Positions 23,155 through 34,745 of a stretch of DNA of 64,000 nt are shown here, one piece after another (the stretch's first letter is position 1; every line of letters starts with the position of its first letter). The notes below the pieces were generated by a model that worked only from the letters and a program-made list of their open reading frames with translations, was not told where the DNA came from and ran no database searches. Both the position numbers and the translations under genes were made by a program. This DNA comes from Paragorgia papillata (lineage: Eukaryota; Cnidaria; Anthozoa; Scleralcyonacea; Coralliidae): positions 1,127,001 to 1,191,000 of the forward strand of contig JAWNZC010000265.1 in NCBI GenBank assembly GCA_035771165.1. Direction: 5' to 3'.

Positions 23155-25551
23155 AACTCACTTGGTACTAAAAATATTATATCTCAACTGTAAATTGTCC
23201 AGTCAGAGAGCTTGATTTGTACCACGTGACCAGTTAATTTATAGTAATCTAACCTCAGTTATAAATTTCCTGGGCCAGAGCATGCATCCCACAGACCCCC
23301 CTAAACATTTCTCACACCTATAGGCTCAATGCCTTTCGTTCAAAAATGATGGATCCGTTCCCTAACAAGTATTCTCCCTATTCCTGTATTCACTCCAAAA
23401 CTTGCATTATCCATTGAAAGTGGTCACCAGGTGAGAATGAGATGCCCAGTTCATTTTTGAATGTATAATAATTATCCAATTTGGCTTTCGCATTATAGTG
23501 TATATACATAGTGTATAATCAGATATCATAAATGTACTGTACTTCTTTGTAATGTTTCCAAATTTTCCATTTGCCTTGTTAGACATGTAATAAACTCGCA
23601 CTTTCTTCACAGTTTTGATGATATTTTGATAAATAATATATGCCAATATGGCTGACGCATGACATCATATTACTACTGGTACCTGTCTTGAGCAACCACC
23701 TGGTATTTACAACCACTTTTGCCTTGCAAAAGGGGTGGTCATAAAACTCAGGTTCTACTGTATTATAAATATCCAGACGTTGTGTTTGTGATTCTCTCGC
23801 GTTCAACAGCAATGGTATTTCACAAAAGAATCAAGTCATGGTCTATCACAAAAGAAGCAAGTGTTTTAGTTTACATAGAAAGGAAACTGAATTGAATAAA
23901 TCAGAACAGTTTGTCAGGTTTCACCCACTACAAAAGACAATAATTTTTCAATCTCGATAATTTTTGAAATGTGTTTATCAGCATTGCAATCCCAAAACTG
24001 TTTTCTAAGGATTGGATAATCTCAATCACAAAAATTATCAGGATTGCAATAGTGATACTGATAGCTCTTGATTGCAATCGTAATCCTGACACTTTGGCTA
24101 TTGTGTAACTAGCATTATATAGATGTCTGTTTCAAACTAGTCTTGCACGTGTTGCATCCTGTTTTCTGCATAATGAAAACACCAGTTTACTTGGGGGTTT
24201 TTCCGGTTTTTCTTGGACTGTTTTTTTTTTTTTTATCAAAACCACCTCACCCTACTTTATTATACATGGCCTAGGAATATTGTTCACAGTGATTTATCAA
24301 TTTGTGGTCTGTAACTTACAGTATGAACCGCCACTATATGAAATGTAATATTAATGGTATAATTACAGATCTGGGAAAAATAAATTAACATTACAGTAAG
24401 TAGCATATACACATAGCTAGAACAATGACATAGCACGACTGGTAGCACCATTACTAATTAACAAGCAATCTTCAAATGATGCAATGAATTCTCCCAACTT
24501 CGTCTTGTGTTTGCATAAGGCTAGGTAAGCATGGGCTGCCACTTTCTGTTTCTGAAATAGCAATTATGAAAGTTATTTGTCTTTTAATATAGTCACCTGA
24601 TGCAAGTGTCTGGAAAACTTTCACAATCGATCAGATGTCACAGCAAAATCTCTCCCAAGCCATGCAGCCCACTTAAAATGAACAAACGGCAAAACAATAA
24701 TTAGTATATATACACGACTTTTGTGAACTAGTATTTAATATACAGAGAATTGGCGTATTTTATATATTTATTTAAACAAAACTGAATTCAAGAAGCTAGC
24801 AAACCAAATCAAATGTCAAAGCCTCCCAAAAGAGTAAAATATATAATATTTTCCTTACTTGGTGGAGTTAGAGCTAAACCATTACCAAGAGATGAAGTAA
24901 AGCCAATCCAAAATTCCAAAACAACAATAAAAACTAAGCAAAGTCGCAGAGAATCACAAAATGCTTGGCCGCGCGCGCGCTCGCCCCAATAGTTTTGCGT
25001 CCCCCGCAAGATGGCGACCAAAACATTGAATACCCTGACATTTTTTAAGTACTCATTTATAAACTACCTCACTACCCTAAAATAAAATGAAAGTTTCTGT
25101 TCACTAAATGAAAGTTTGATGTATCCTTAAATAGCTCCCTAGTAAGTGGGAAGTAAATTGGCAACTAAAGGCTTATTTTAATCAACTTGAATCCACAGTA
25201 AAAAATGCTTTGATAAGTTTGAATATGAATTATGAATACGAATATATGAATACAATGATGTAAATATTCTCTATCGCAGACTAGTAAACGTTAGAGTTTT
25301 ATTGAACATTTTGATGTTACTCTTGTGCCCGACTCGCGATGGCTTTCATGAAGATATTCTGCTGGGCTCTCAATAGCTGCTGTTCTTTGATATTAGCTTA
25401 CTATGGTTTACTTCACGTCCCAAGCGCTTTCTATAAATCGTGACGCAGCAGTTTTCTTTCCCACCAGATTAAATTAGATCAGTTTTGTCTTCTTTGATCC
25501 GTAATCAGCATCAAACCGCTTGCTAAGCATTACCAAGGGCTTCGTTAATCG
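23155..25551. other. Intergenic DNA, no supportable gene
   Basis: AT-rich sequence with short open frames that show no domain. A GC-rich CGCGCGCGCGCTCG island followed by CAAGATGGCGACC lies at about 24969-25020. It could be a promoter-proximal island or repeat end, but no spliced gene could be built from it. Confidence 0.4.
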
Positions 25552-25971
25552 TTATTGTACAATTAGAAGTCTGTTTGATAGTCTAAAACGATGCCTCTGG
25601 TGTATACAAAACATAGTTGCACCTATTCCGATAACAGCACAAAGAACCGATATCACAACAACTACTGTAATCCACGTAGGAAAACCTTTATCGGATGGGC
25701 ACATGTTTGACGAAGTTTTGCAGATATGATTCGAGCAGCAAAACATGTCCTGTTTCTCTCCACAATCCAAACTGATGTCACAAGACTCATCTAAGCAAGT
25801 TTCTCGACACACGCTTGGCTGTGAATCCTCTGATCTTCTATGACAACAGACCCGTGTACCATTCTTCGTACAATCCTTATCGTACTCACACTCGTCATCG
25901 CCATAACTTGGTGCTAATGTAGCGGTCAACAGGAGGAAAGTAACAACAAAATTGGAAAAATACATACACAT
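25552..25971 (-). CDS. Small cysteine-rich single-pass membrane protein
   Basis: Intact 139-residue single-exon frame. Residues 1-24 form a signal peptide (hydrophobic FVVTFLLLTATLAP, likely cleaved around SYG-DDE). Residues 25-95 hold about 14 cysteines in spacing such as CEYDKDC, RVCCHRR, CRETC, CDISLDC and MFCCSNHIC, consistent with disulfide-rich extracellular modules. Residues about 99-122 (WITVVVVISVLCAVIGIGAT) form a transmembrane helix, followed by a short basic cytoplasmic tail. The doubled C-C and regular spacing suggest two or three tandem mini-domains, WAP-like in flavour but not assignable. The topology is type I membrane. A second Met at residue 3 is an alternative start. Upstream exons cannot be excluded. 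Function unknown. Confidence 0.65.
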   Translation of the reverse strand: MCMYFSNFVVTFLLLTATLAPSYGDDECEYDKDCTKNGTRVCCHRRSEDSQPSVCRETCLDESCDISLDCGEKQDMFCCSNHICKTSSNMCPSDKGFPTWITVVVVISVLCAVIGIGATMFCIHQRHRFRLSNRLLIVQ

Positions 25972-26539
25972 TCCTGGCTCTTTCTGAGCAGTCTGACATA
26001 GTCCGGGGGTATCTATCTATTCCTTATATGGAGGAAAACCGCGCTAGTCCCAGGCGCAAATACACGGTATATTGACGAAAAAATAGAGCAGAATGACGAG
26101 CAAATATCCTAATAAAAACCCTAACCCTAAACTCAAATGGGGTTTTCAAATGTTTATGAGTAAAGCTTGGTTCACACAACAGCATAAGCATAAGCACAAA
26201 ACAAAACGCAAAACAAAGGAATGAAGTCAAGCCTGCGACATAAGGATCGTCATAAGCATAAGTATAAGATCATAGTTCAAGCATAAGCCAAGAGCAGAAC
26301 AAAAGGCGAAACAAAGAAAAATTCTCGATGTTTTGTCTTCGCAAGTCCCAGAGGAGAAGTCATGCTTTGTTTTCGTATTGATCTTGTGCTTATGCTTACG
26401 AATAAATAACGACCAAAAACCTTTTACAACCCGAAGCACTTGATGTAATAGGATATGTTGATTATGTTCATTGGTTCTATTTGCTCGCCAACCCTGTCTA
26501 TTTGTTCGTCTTTACCTTTGTATTTGTTTGTCCATATAT
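25972..26539. other. Non-coding with GCATAAGCATAAGCAC-type inverted repeat
   Basis: About 26165-26405 is bounded by CAGCATAAGCATAAGCAC and GTGCTTATGCTTACG, inverted copies that suggest a small MITE. Otherwise nothing supportable. Confidence 0.45.
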
Positions 26540-27074
26540 CAGGGGTTTTCAAACCATGGGTCGCGTCCCAAAAGCGGGTCGCGGGCCCGCGGCTTTCTTT
26601 GGCGAGGGTCGCCATATAGAGCAAACATAGAACCGGATGTTTTGATTTATATTATGACGATAACTCATTGGGCGTGGTCTAATACAATATTATTTTTATG
26701 AAGTCGTTCGAGAGACCAATGAGAGGGTGAAGTTTATAAAATATACCGAGTATAATCAAGCTGTGAAGTGACGTGATTAATCCAGTAATTTTCATCTAAA
26801 TATTTGTGGGAATCTAAAGCTTATTCACCACAAAATTTCTGACTCCGTTTCCCTTATTATTAAAATTTAAATCTTATCTAATTTCAAAAGACCGCATCTA
26901 ATTTATCATTCAAGAGGTATGAATGACAGGCACGGTGCTCTTTCCTACGAGTTGGGTCATTCTTGATTCTAAGACCTAAATTATTGAATTTAATCGTACA
27001 GTATAAGCTTGGCTTGCAAGGTCGCAACCAATACGAAAATTTGGGTCGCCAATAATTTTGATTGAAAACCCCTG
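26540..27074. mobile_element. hAT-type non-autonomous element
   Basis: 535 bp with ends CAGGGGTTTTCAAACCATGG / TTTTGATTGAAAACCCCTG and subterminal GGGTCGC / GGTCGCC motifs, the typical form of hAT termini. Flanks CCATATAT and CCACACAA could be a diverged 8-bp duplication. No intact transposase. Confidence 0.75.
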
Positions 27075-27942
27075 CCACACAAGGTAAACGTACTAGTATA
27101 GCGTGCCGCAACAACAACTACTCACTTTATACCATCGCTACAGGAATAAGTCTACGATTGACGTAAAGGGAACTTCTACTTACAAACATTCTATTGGTTA
27201 ACTACAAGTCAAGACAGGAAGAACTTACAAGAGAATCCTACACTAAAAGGAACAACATATTTTACTATTTACGTATATGAAGATAGATGCTGAGAGGAAC
27301 TATGGCTTTGGCAGGGAAATACTGTTTCGATGTTTTAACAATTTTTGATAACTTAACGTAGATAATAGAAATTAACTTTATATATATGTAATATGTATGT
27401 CATGCATGTAGTTGTAGTTAGTGTCACGTTTGTATCCTATATACCAAAGCTGGTATTGATGTTGTTGATCAAATAAACTATCAAATTGTTTACGTACATC
27501 GAAGTGTCATATATCAGATAAGAGTCTATTGCTCAATAATCTAAATTAAAGTATTGGCTATATATATATACATACAGAATTACAGGTCACTACACCAGTA
27601 GATGTACATCTCACTACGATTATTCGGATAATTCCGGTAACTTTGAGTCTACGTTTTTACTATATTTCTTACGAGAAAGTTATATTTATTGTCAAAGTTA
27701 AAGTTTATATAAATCAGGAGGATTTTGTATCACAACAACTACTGATTAAACATCCATTTCTTTTGTGTTTTCATCATGGATTATTTAATTAATGAGTATT
27801 TTTAATGACTATAAAGCCATCTTTATGATGCCTATGCTAATTCTACGGAAGAAATGAGTTGGCCACTTCTTTAGTCGTTACGAACTGTACCTATAAAACA
27901 TTCAAGGCCAAATATGACAAAAAATGTTGATCTGCTACAGTG
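27075..27942. other. Intergenic, nothing recognised
   Basis: AT-rich, no open frame with recognisable content. It forms the 3' flank of the toxin-like gene on the minus strand and may contain its untranslated region. Confidence 0.4.
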
Positions 27943-28875
27943 TCACATGCTAAAAGCTGTTGGTTGCAATTGTTCGGCTTTGTCGAGGACGACAGTCCAG
28001 TCTTTCTTGGCAGTCTCTAGCAGGGGGCCCAGATAGTCGGCAGCATCTGTGGTTGACAGGCTCTTTAACTCCGTGATCACTTCTTCAAAATCACTTTCCA
28101 GTGATACCCACCCTTCTTCAAGGGTTGTTGAAGCGCTCACAGCAGTGGGAATCGCCTTTACAAATCCATCGATCTGGCCTTTAACAGCGTTTAATGCCAC
28201 AATCTCCTGGTTCTCCTTCGCTAAATTTCTCTCTGCGTTGTCTTTCGCGCTTTCCTGTTTCTTCAGGTCTATTCCTGCCCCTATGGCAAGCCAAAAGCTG
28301 AAAACACCACCTGCAATAAGACCATGGTCACGATCTATGGCTTTATTGATTGCGTTAAGCTGATTCTGAAATGCTTGCTTCTCTCCATTATCCCCAGTTA
28401 TCTTCCTCTGAGCTTCGTCGGAATCCTGCTTGAAGTCCCTCATGTCCTGTTGCAGCATTGTCCTAAACTTCCCTACAATGGTCACGACATCTTTCGTTTG
28501 GCCAGCCACGACGTCAACATTACCTACCAGGGAGATGATAGTTGTTGCGAAGTCATCTTTTGCTTTCTGCTGGTTCTCTTTCTTCATTTGGTCGATCAGT
28601 GACTGTAATGCATCACACTTTCCCAAGAAAACCTTGGAGAAGTGGATAGTATCGGTAACAGTTTGCTGAATCTTTGGTTTAACACTGTCTCTCCAGAACT
28701 GGGCGTGCTTTCTTGCTAATTTCTGATGATCCGGAAGGTTTTCTATGGCAGCAAGTTTTACGTCCTTTTGTTGCAAAACGAATTGAACGTAGTGGCCGAC
28801 AACAATGTTGGAATTTATAACTCCGTCAAGTTCTTTTACAAGTTGAGAATTCGAGAGCTTTCCCTTCTTCGCCAT
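27943..28875 (-). CDS. HBL/ClyA-like alpha-helical pore-forming-toxin family protein (putative)
   Basis: Intact single-exon frame, 310 residues from the Met of MAKKGKLSN at 28875; an upstream in-frame extension to 28995 looks like leader. The protein is almost entirely helical. It has a conserved His-Ala-x-x-W segment (KHAQFWRDSVKPKIQQ, about residues 55-70), a long coiled-coil middle and a hydrophobic hairpin candidate (LIAGGVFSFWLAIGAGI, about residues 190-206). A second helical bundle with W-x-x-L and an AxxDW motif follows near the C-terminus. This plan matches the Bacillus HBL/Nhe - ClyA alpha-pore-forming-toxin superfamily, in which the hydrophobic head inserts into membranes. Homologues occur in some animals. 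Assignment is by pattern only. No signal peptide is evident. Two paralogs lie at the right of the window (43811-44569 with 63281-63613; 63906 onward). It could instead be a non-toxic helical protein. Confidence 0.6.
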   Translation of the reverse strand: MAKKGKLSNSQLVKELDGVINSNIVVGHYVQFVLQQKDVKLAAIENLPDHQKLARKHAQFWRDSVKPKIQQTVTDTIHFSKVFLGKCDALQSLIDQMKKENQQKAKDDFATTIISLVGNVDVVAGQTKDVVTIVGKFRTMLQQDMRDFKQDSDEAQRKITGDNGEKQAFQNQLNAINKAIDRDHGLIAGGVFSFWLAIGAGIDLKKQESAKDNAERNLAKENQEIVALNAVKGQIDGFVKAIPTAVSASTTLEEGWVSLESDFEEVITELKSLSTTDAADYLGPLLETAKKDWTVVLDKAEQLQPTAFSM

Positions 28876-29454
28876 TGTATTAATCTTTAGTGACACTCGC
28901 CGGAAAAGGAAACAACTGGGCCTGTTGACTCTATGCACATCAGGTGTCACGTGAGCCGGATGATCCGCCATCGGAAACGAGCTGTCTTCATGCACGTCTT
29001 ATCTTATACAAGCATCAAGAATTTCAGTTTCCGGCCCAATTATGATGCACTATGGGATAGAATCAAAGGTCAAGTGAGCACCAATTAAGTCAGTGCCATT
29101 GTTAACAAAGAATATTCATGAGCCACAACAATGGCACTGACTTAATCGGTGCTCACTTGACCGTTGATTCTATCCCATAGTGCATCATAATTGGGTCGGA
29201 AACTGAAATTCTTGATGCTTATATAATAATAGACTGGGTCAAGTCCTTAAAATACAATTGCATCTAAGTAATCAAGTTCACCAACTATTTTGCGGGGATA
29301 CGGTCTGTTTTAGCGTTTAACGTTGGCAGAAGAACAGTCACTATTCTCTTTGATCACAACCAAATTTCCAAGGAGGAAGTCTAAACATATTTTCTATCCT
29401 ATCAGTATGATGTAATGTGTCCTGAGGCTGAGTAAACTACTACAGTATATAGAG
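28876..29454. other. Upstream flank of the toxin-like gene
   Basis: Holds the 5' leader of the minus-strand gene and the foldback at 29005-29224. No other gene seen. Confidence 0.5.
29005..29224. repeat. Near-perfect foldback element
   Basis: AAGCATCAAGAATTTCAG ... TATGATGCACTATGGGATAG is mirrored by CTATCCCATAGTGCATCATA ... CTGAAATTCTTGATGCTT. The arms are about 100 bp and also include CAAGTGAGCACC / GGTGCTCACTTG and CACTGACTTAAT. It lies about 130 bp upstream of the toxin-like gene start, so it could affect that gene's promoter. Confidence 0.8.
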
Positions 29455-29660
29455 TAGAAATAACACAACGTTTTGTGTAAATTACTTAACACAATGATAC
29501 TCTTCTCAAAACTTTGTGTAAACAGTTACTCAAAGATGTGTGTTAATTTACACTCTTCTTGTGTAACTTTTGTTTTACACAAATTCATGTGTACAATTTA
29601 CAGTTTTTGTGTGGTAATTAAATTTACTCAAATTCTATGTGTAAAAATCCTAAATAAAAC
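29455..29660. repeat. TTGTGTAA / TTACACAA degenerate repeat cluster
   Basis: At least eight copies of TGTGTAA or its complement occur within about 200 bp in both orientations. No coding content. Low-complexity array. Confidence 0.5.
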
Positions 29661-29805
29661 ATACATGTCCAATACTGTCGAACTCACATACGAACTCATA
29701 AGGTTCATTGACGATCCGTAAGCTCAATTTTCAGTTCAAAAAAAGGAATCATGCTGTGCATTACAAATTAACTCCACCTGAGAATGCAAGTGACACCCTG
29801 ACAAT

Positions 29806-30234
29806 TATCATATATCATTGCCTCGTTCTTTAAAACGGCCTCAAACCCCTAAATATATATATCAAATGCCAATTATCATATATCATTGTTATTGCCTCCT
29901 TCAAAACCCTAAATATCTCTATCAAACGCAATCTACAACATCATATATGATTGCCTCGTTCTTTTAAAACCTCGAACCCCTTAATATATATCAGCATGAA
30001 ATGGCAATTATCATACTCAAAACCCAAACTATCTCTCGCAAACGCAATCTAGAATATCATATATGATTGCCTCGTTCTTTTAAAACCTCGAATACCTAAA
30101 TATATATCTCAATTCTCAAATATCAATTATCATACTCAAATCCCTAAATATCTCTATCAAGCGCAATCTACAACATCATATATGATTGCCTCGTTCTTTT
30201 AAAACCTCGAACCCCTTAATATATATCTCAAATC
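29806..30234. repeat. Diverged tandem repeat, about 116-131 bp period
   Basis: The block ATATGATTGCCTCGTTCTTT (first copy with ATATCATTG) recurs at about 29818, 29945, 30061 and 30180. It is followed each time by AAAACCTCGAA and CCTTAATATATATC-type text, then ATTATCATACTCAAA and TCTCTATCAAACGCAATCTA. Roughly four units with indels. Confidence 0.75.
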
Positions 30235-30615
30235 GAGTCCGCGCCCGTGGTGCAGTGCAGAGTCTTGTTGCTTCAAGGTTGCTAGTAGCAGTAACTTTCA
30301 CTTGCTAGGGTCAGAAGACCCACTTACTACATTTTTCTCAAATGACTTTCAGGCAGGAAAGATTAAACATTGAGAATTAAGATTTTCTGGTGCCGGCTAT
30401 AGTAATAATTATACATATTTTTGATATATCAAATCAACAAACAGCCATGTACATACATATGCAGATAGATCAATGGGACAAAACAAATAGAAAATATATT
30501 TTTCTTTAAAAATAACAGGAACAATAACATGATTAATAGTTTGCAAGATGATAGTGTTCTGAATGTTAGACTACACAGTCAGCAGTTCCACATTAAAATT
30601 ACAAATTACTAACAC

Positions 30616-31290
30616 TTATCTCAATATAATTGGCAAGGGTTTTGGCTGAATATAAGTATGTATTATGTAGACTATGTAGTTATGTAGTTGATGTTTAGAA
30701 ACTGTTTTGAAAATTAAAATAGAGTAATAATGCGTGAACGATGAATCAGCATCACAGCATGACTCTATTAGCACCAAGCTGTGAGTGGAATTCAGAGTTT
30801 CTGATGCTATGACAAAATTAATGAACAGCTGAACAAATTGTTTAGTAGAAGTTTGCTGTTGCTCGATTGTTTTTGTTTTGACACAGTTGAGGTAAGTAGT
30901 TTCTTGAAGACTGTTAACTGTACAGTTCAGTGTATCTATATAGTGTACATTGCACAGCTTTGTGCAGGAATACATCACTGCAGGATCCACTGTAGTTTAT
31001 TTTCTCAATTGAAAGAACCTTGTAATATTTATACCAATTACTGTGGTTATCCATGGCACAAAATATAAAGCTTCCACTGTCAATGAATCACTTAATTTTT
31101 GCCAAGTTGATAAGTAATTTTTTGAAGACAATTCCATGTGGTACAGTTCAGTTTTTCCATACACAGCTTTGTGCACAAATCCATCATAGTAACCACTGTA
31201 AATCAGATGTAGTGTGTCATTATAGCATAAATAGATATAGTCCCAAAGGTTGAGGAGATGCTTTAATTTACAATAAACAAAGAGCACCAT
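30616..31290 (-). pseudogene. Degenerate kelch-like repeat fragments (tentative)
   Basis: Two minus-strand frames look like tandemly diverged units: GFVHKAVYGKTELYHMEL followed by STWQKLSDSLT (31000-31290), and MYSCTKLCNVHYIDTLNC (30850-30990). The T-W-x-K-L-x-D-S-L pattern followed by a hydrophobic strand is kelch-like. The two segments also share DNA similarity (GTACAGTTCAGT, CACAGCTTTGTGCA). No complete beta-propeller or BTB domain is present and no splice model could be built. Probably a relic. Confidence 0.3.
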
Positions 31291-31542
31291 CTTTTTTAGT
31301 TCCCTTGTTGGTGGAAGTGATAATCCTTTTCTGTAGAGATAAATTGTTTGTTATTTGTTGCTACCATATATTGTCCTAGATGGAAGCTCCATGGGCCGGA
31401 TTATAAAAATCTATAAAGACAAAAAAAGGATTTTGTTAGAATGCATAGCTCACAAAAACTAACAGAGAATTAAAACAAATGGGTACGAGTGGTGGGGTGT
31501 GAGACTGAAAAGAGACTAATAATTTATATAGTAAAAGAGATA

Positions 31543-33888
31543 TTATTTTATTATGGGTTCAATAACACAAGAGGATAGTGTTTTTGCTCTACTTATTGCA
31601 ACATAAGAGACTCCAGCAGTCCTTTCAGATTTACCAATATCAATCCAAGCCTTTGGTAGAGTTAATCCTTGGCTCTTGTGAATTGTTAGAGCCCAAGCAA
31701 GTCTAAGAGGTAATTGTTGCCTCTCATGGAAACCATTCTCTGACTGTGAGGAGACAGTGATTGGACATATTGGGACACAAGATGGTTGAGTGTCATGAAA
31801 TGAAGGACCTCTGTAGTTCTCAAACTGAACAATTACAGCAACTGGTAAGGTTGGTGGCTGATGATTGCTCTCAAAGATAAAATCAATGATTGTTCCAGTA
31901 GCCCCATTGCAGAGACCAACACTTGACCATAAATTAATGGTTAGCATGACTCTAGCACCTTTGGCTAAAAACACTATAGGTTCTAATCCAGACATGTCTT
32001 CTGAAGAAATTCTCTTGGCAATCACAGATGAGTGCCGAGCATTGATATGAGCAACTGGATGCTCAAGTTTAGTCAGTTGCTCATGGTTGTAATTTGCAAC
32101 TTGCTCATTGCTGTAGAAGAGCGTTGTAGCATCTTCAAATTCTGGCAAGTTTGGTACACTTGATGGCTGGCGAGTTAAAAGTAATTCCCAGTCTTCAACT
32201 GTCAACTCACCTCTACGTAGTCGTAACAACAAATCTCTGAATTTGGTTTGTTCAACGCTCATGCCTTGTACTCGCTGATTTACAGTGAGTTTATCAACTT
32301 TGTCAAACATATGATAAGTTTGATAGCCTTGTTCACCTGGCAACATCACTTGATGGTTTAGCATGATAAAGAGGCTTATCTGCTACTGGTGGTAATTGAC
32401 CTGGGTCACCAGTTAAAATCAGAGATTTTCCTCCAAGAACTTTGTTGTTACATCCAGTTGCTTGTTTGCAACGCTTGTCTATCCAGCCAAAAGCAACTTG
32501 GCCAAGCATTGAGTATTCATCAATAATAATTATAGTCAACTTCATTTAGATTTTCTTGCAATCTACACAAGCTCTGTCCTGTAAGATCTTTTTTCCCCCG
32601 TGATCCAATGGGTAATTTCAACAAAGAGTGCACAGTGACACCTCTTATAGCTTTACCAGTTGTTGCAGTGTCTGCACATTTACTGTGCAGAAGGTTTCAA
32701 ATAGCATTGATAAGGTAACTCTTACCAGTACCAGCAACACCCGAACACCGATAATTACAAGGCATAGTGGCTCTTTATCAGATGATTTATCATCAAAATG
32801 AGACTTGACAATATTATAAGCAAGTTCTTGCATTTCACTGAAACTGTTTGTATCTACAACTTCATATTGGTCATCTATTAGTGATAGGACCATCTTTTTG
32901 GGTTTTAATCCATGTTGGCATTTCATGGATTTGTTGATCAGAATAATTAGCTCGGTCTTCGTGCCAGTGATTAATTGACCCTGGGGTTTGCTCAGAATTA
33001 TCAAATGGAGTATTAAGTTCAGATAAAATCATCAATTCTTCTCGGGTAACTCCTTGCTCATCACAAGGTTCATCATCTGGCTCTTGTTGACTGTCGACAA
33101 AAGAATGTAGTTTATCAAACCAGTCTGCGACATTGGCTTGTCCATAAGGTGTCTGCAAGAATTCTTGCCAACAATTAACTAAAATTTCATCAGTTGGCTC
33201 TTCGTCATCCGATGCATTGTTTTGGGTTATTTGCCAAGGTTTATACCTCAGAAGCTGATATTTACAATAAAGACCAAAATTTGGCCCTCTGGGATTGGGA
33301 GAATAAGTTGGAAATATTCTTGGCACAACATTCTCTGGTAGTTTTGCTAGCTCATTGTTAACAACTTTGTATGTTGTAGCAAACTGAACAAAGTTCATGT
33401 TCATAATGTCATGTGAACTGTCATATTGTCGACGGTTAGCATACACGTCAAGAAGTGAATTATCAGTACAAGAATCACCACTTCTCTTGATACATTTTCA
33501 CGTACTCTACGTGAACCATTTAGACTCACTGGCATCACCTTAAATGATGAACTATGAAGTTTTAGTGACAACAAATGATGCATTGTCTCTTGAGCAGCAT
33601 AATCTCTTTCACCGAGAGTTTTCATAATTACCTTTTTAATAGCCCTGTGAGGGTCACTATTATTGTCATATTGTCAATTGATCTTGGTTCACCTTTAGCA
33701 GCATACTTGGTGAGATATTCAACACGAAATCTGCATTTCAACTCTGATTCATTACATTTTTTTCTAAGACAGTAGCTTGTACTACAACGAGTGTGTCGTT
33801 GAACCATGTTCAGCAGATCTGCATAATCAGATTCTACTTCATTCTCAGGGATGTCATGAGATTTCTGACAAGGATAATACAAATACAT
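31543..33888 (-). pseudogene. Helitron Rep/PIF1-helicase protein, decayed
   Basis: Reading the minus strand downward: LLNMVQRHTRCSTSYCLRKK and YLTKYAAKGEP (about 33650-33830), the C-terminal part of Helitron replication-initiator proteins; NFGLYCKYQLLRYKPW (about 33240), the Rep-helicase linker; and GVAGTGKS Walker A (about 32715). Then come IIIIDEYSMLGQ and LTGDPGQLPPV (32390-32530, PIF1 motifs II-III) and LPLRLAWALTIHKSQGLT with SYVAISRAKTL (31560-31720, motifs V-VI). At least four frameshifts or frame changes (near 33627, 33430, 32730 and 32350) break it. The HUH nickase part is missing at the 5' side. Only the last 273-codon segment (31543-32364) is long and open. Helitrons transpose by rolling-circle replication; this copy cannot. 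Confidence 0.85.
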
Positions 33889-34095
33889 GATAAACTAGAA
33901 CAACCAAACTAATTGCTCTTGTGGTCGATCAAGAACATTTAAACCCATTTCAAACCTTGCACTACTGAAGAGGGCAGTTTCCATAGTGGAAAGTAGGTCT
34001 TTTCTTCCGCAGGAGGTTTCCACAATTCAACCGCTGGAGGCTTGAAGGCTTCCGCAAAACCTCCGACCACTTTCGAGGCGTCCGCATTAGTATTA
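33889..34095. other. Spacer between Helitron relic and Ngaro-like element
   Basis: About 200 bp. GGAGGTTTCC and GGAGGCTTGAAGGCTTCCGC form small imperfect repeats; nothing coding. Confidence 0.4.
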
Positions 34096-34233
34096 TTAAC
34101 ACCTTACTCCACCATACTTACCCGTTTGGATGGTTAGGTGTTAGCTCAGCTGACCGAGGGGTGGCCTGGGACGAATACTGTTACTTGGACTCAGGATAAG
34201 ATCCATGCAAGTGGTATCTTGAGCTGACCACCA
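34096..34233. repeat. Ngaro-like split direct repeat B2
   Basis: 138 bp starting TTAACACCTTACTCCACCAT and ending GAGCTGACCACCA; matches B1 at 34508-34645 in direct orientation with no difference I could see. Confidence 0.85.
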
Positions 34234-34340
34234 CCCCCCGAAGAACTAACACCTTCACACCAATTAACAATTGGTGGAAAATTTAAGAGAACATAATTGA
34301 GTAGGAGAACCAAGTGAAACAACGAATCAAGGGGGAAAAA

Positions 34341-34511
34341 AAAAAAGATTTTGCTTTCCTCCAGTCGGTCTTGCTTCGCGTAACACGATAACTGATACCA
34401 AATGCTCTATCACGCTCACCTTACCTAGCCCCCCTCGGCCACGTGACGTGCTGACGTATCGAAGCCTGGTTACCTAGCTGTTAACCTTGGTTATTGCATA
34501 ACCCCATTTAA
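34341..34511. repeat. Ngaro-like split direct repeat A2
   Basis: 171 bp starting AAAAAAGATTTTGCTTTCC and ending TAACCCCATTTAA; matches A1 at 38393-38563 in direct orientation. Confidence 0.85.
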
Positions 34512-34645
34512 CACCTTACTCCACCATACTTACCCGTTTGGATGGTTAGGTGTTAGCTCAGCTGACCGAGGGGTGGCCTGGGACGAATACTGTTACTTGG
34601 ACTCAGGATAAGATCCATGCAAGTGGTATCTTGAGCTGACCACCA
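34508..34645. repeat. Ngaro-like split direct repeat B1
   Basis: Second 138-bp copy of B2. It starts in the last four bases of A2, so the A2/B1 boundary is the presumed recombination junction. Confidence 0.85.
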
Positions 34646-34745
34646 AGGGTGATGAAAGCATTACCCCTCCAAGAAACAGTCTGACTCAACCCTACCACCG
34701 TATGTACCTGGTCAACACACCATCAGCACTTGCTCAGATATGACC

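Noticed and set aside
24809..25021. 70-aa minus frame beginning in the GC-rich island
   Set aside because: No domain, no splice context, and the start lies in a CAAGATGGCGACC-type repeat or promoter motif.
30240..30310. GTGGTGCAGTGCAGAG ... AAGGTTGC resembling tRNA A and B boxes
   Set aside because: The B-box match is poor and no cloverleaf stems could be paired; not called as a tRNA or tRNA-SINE.
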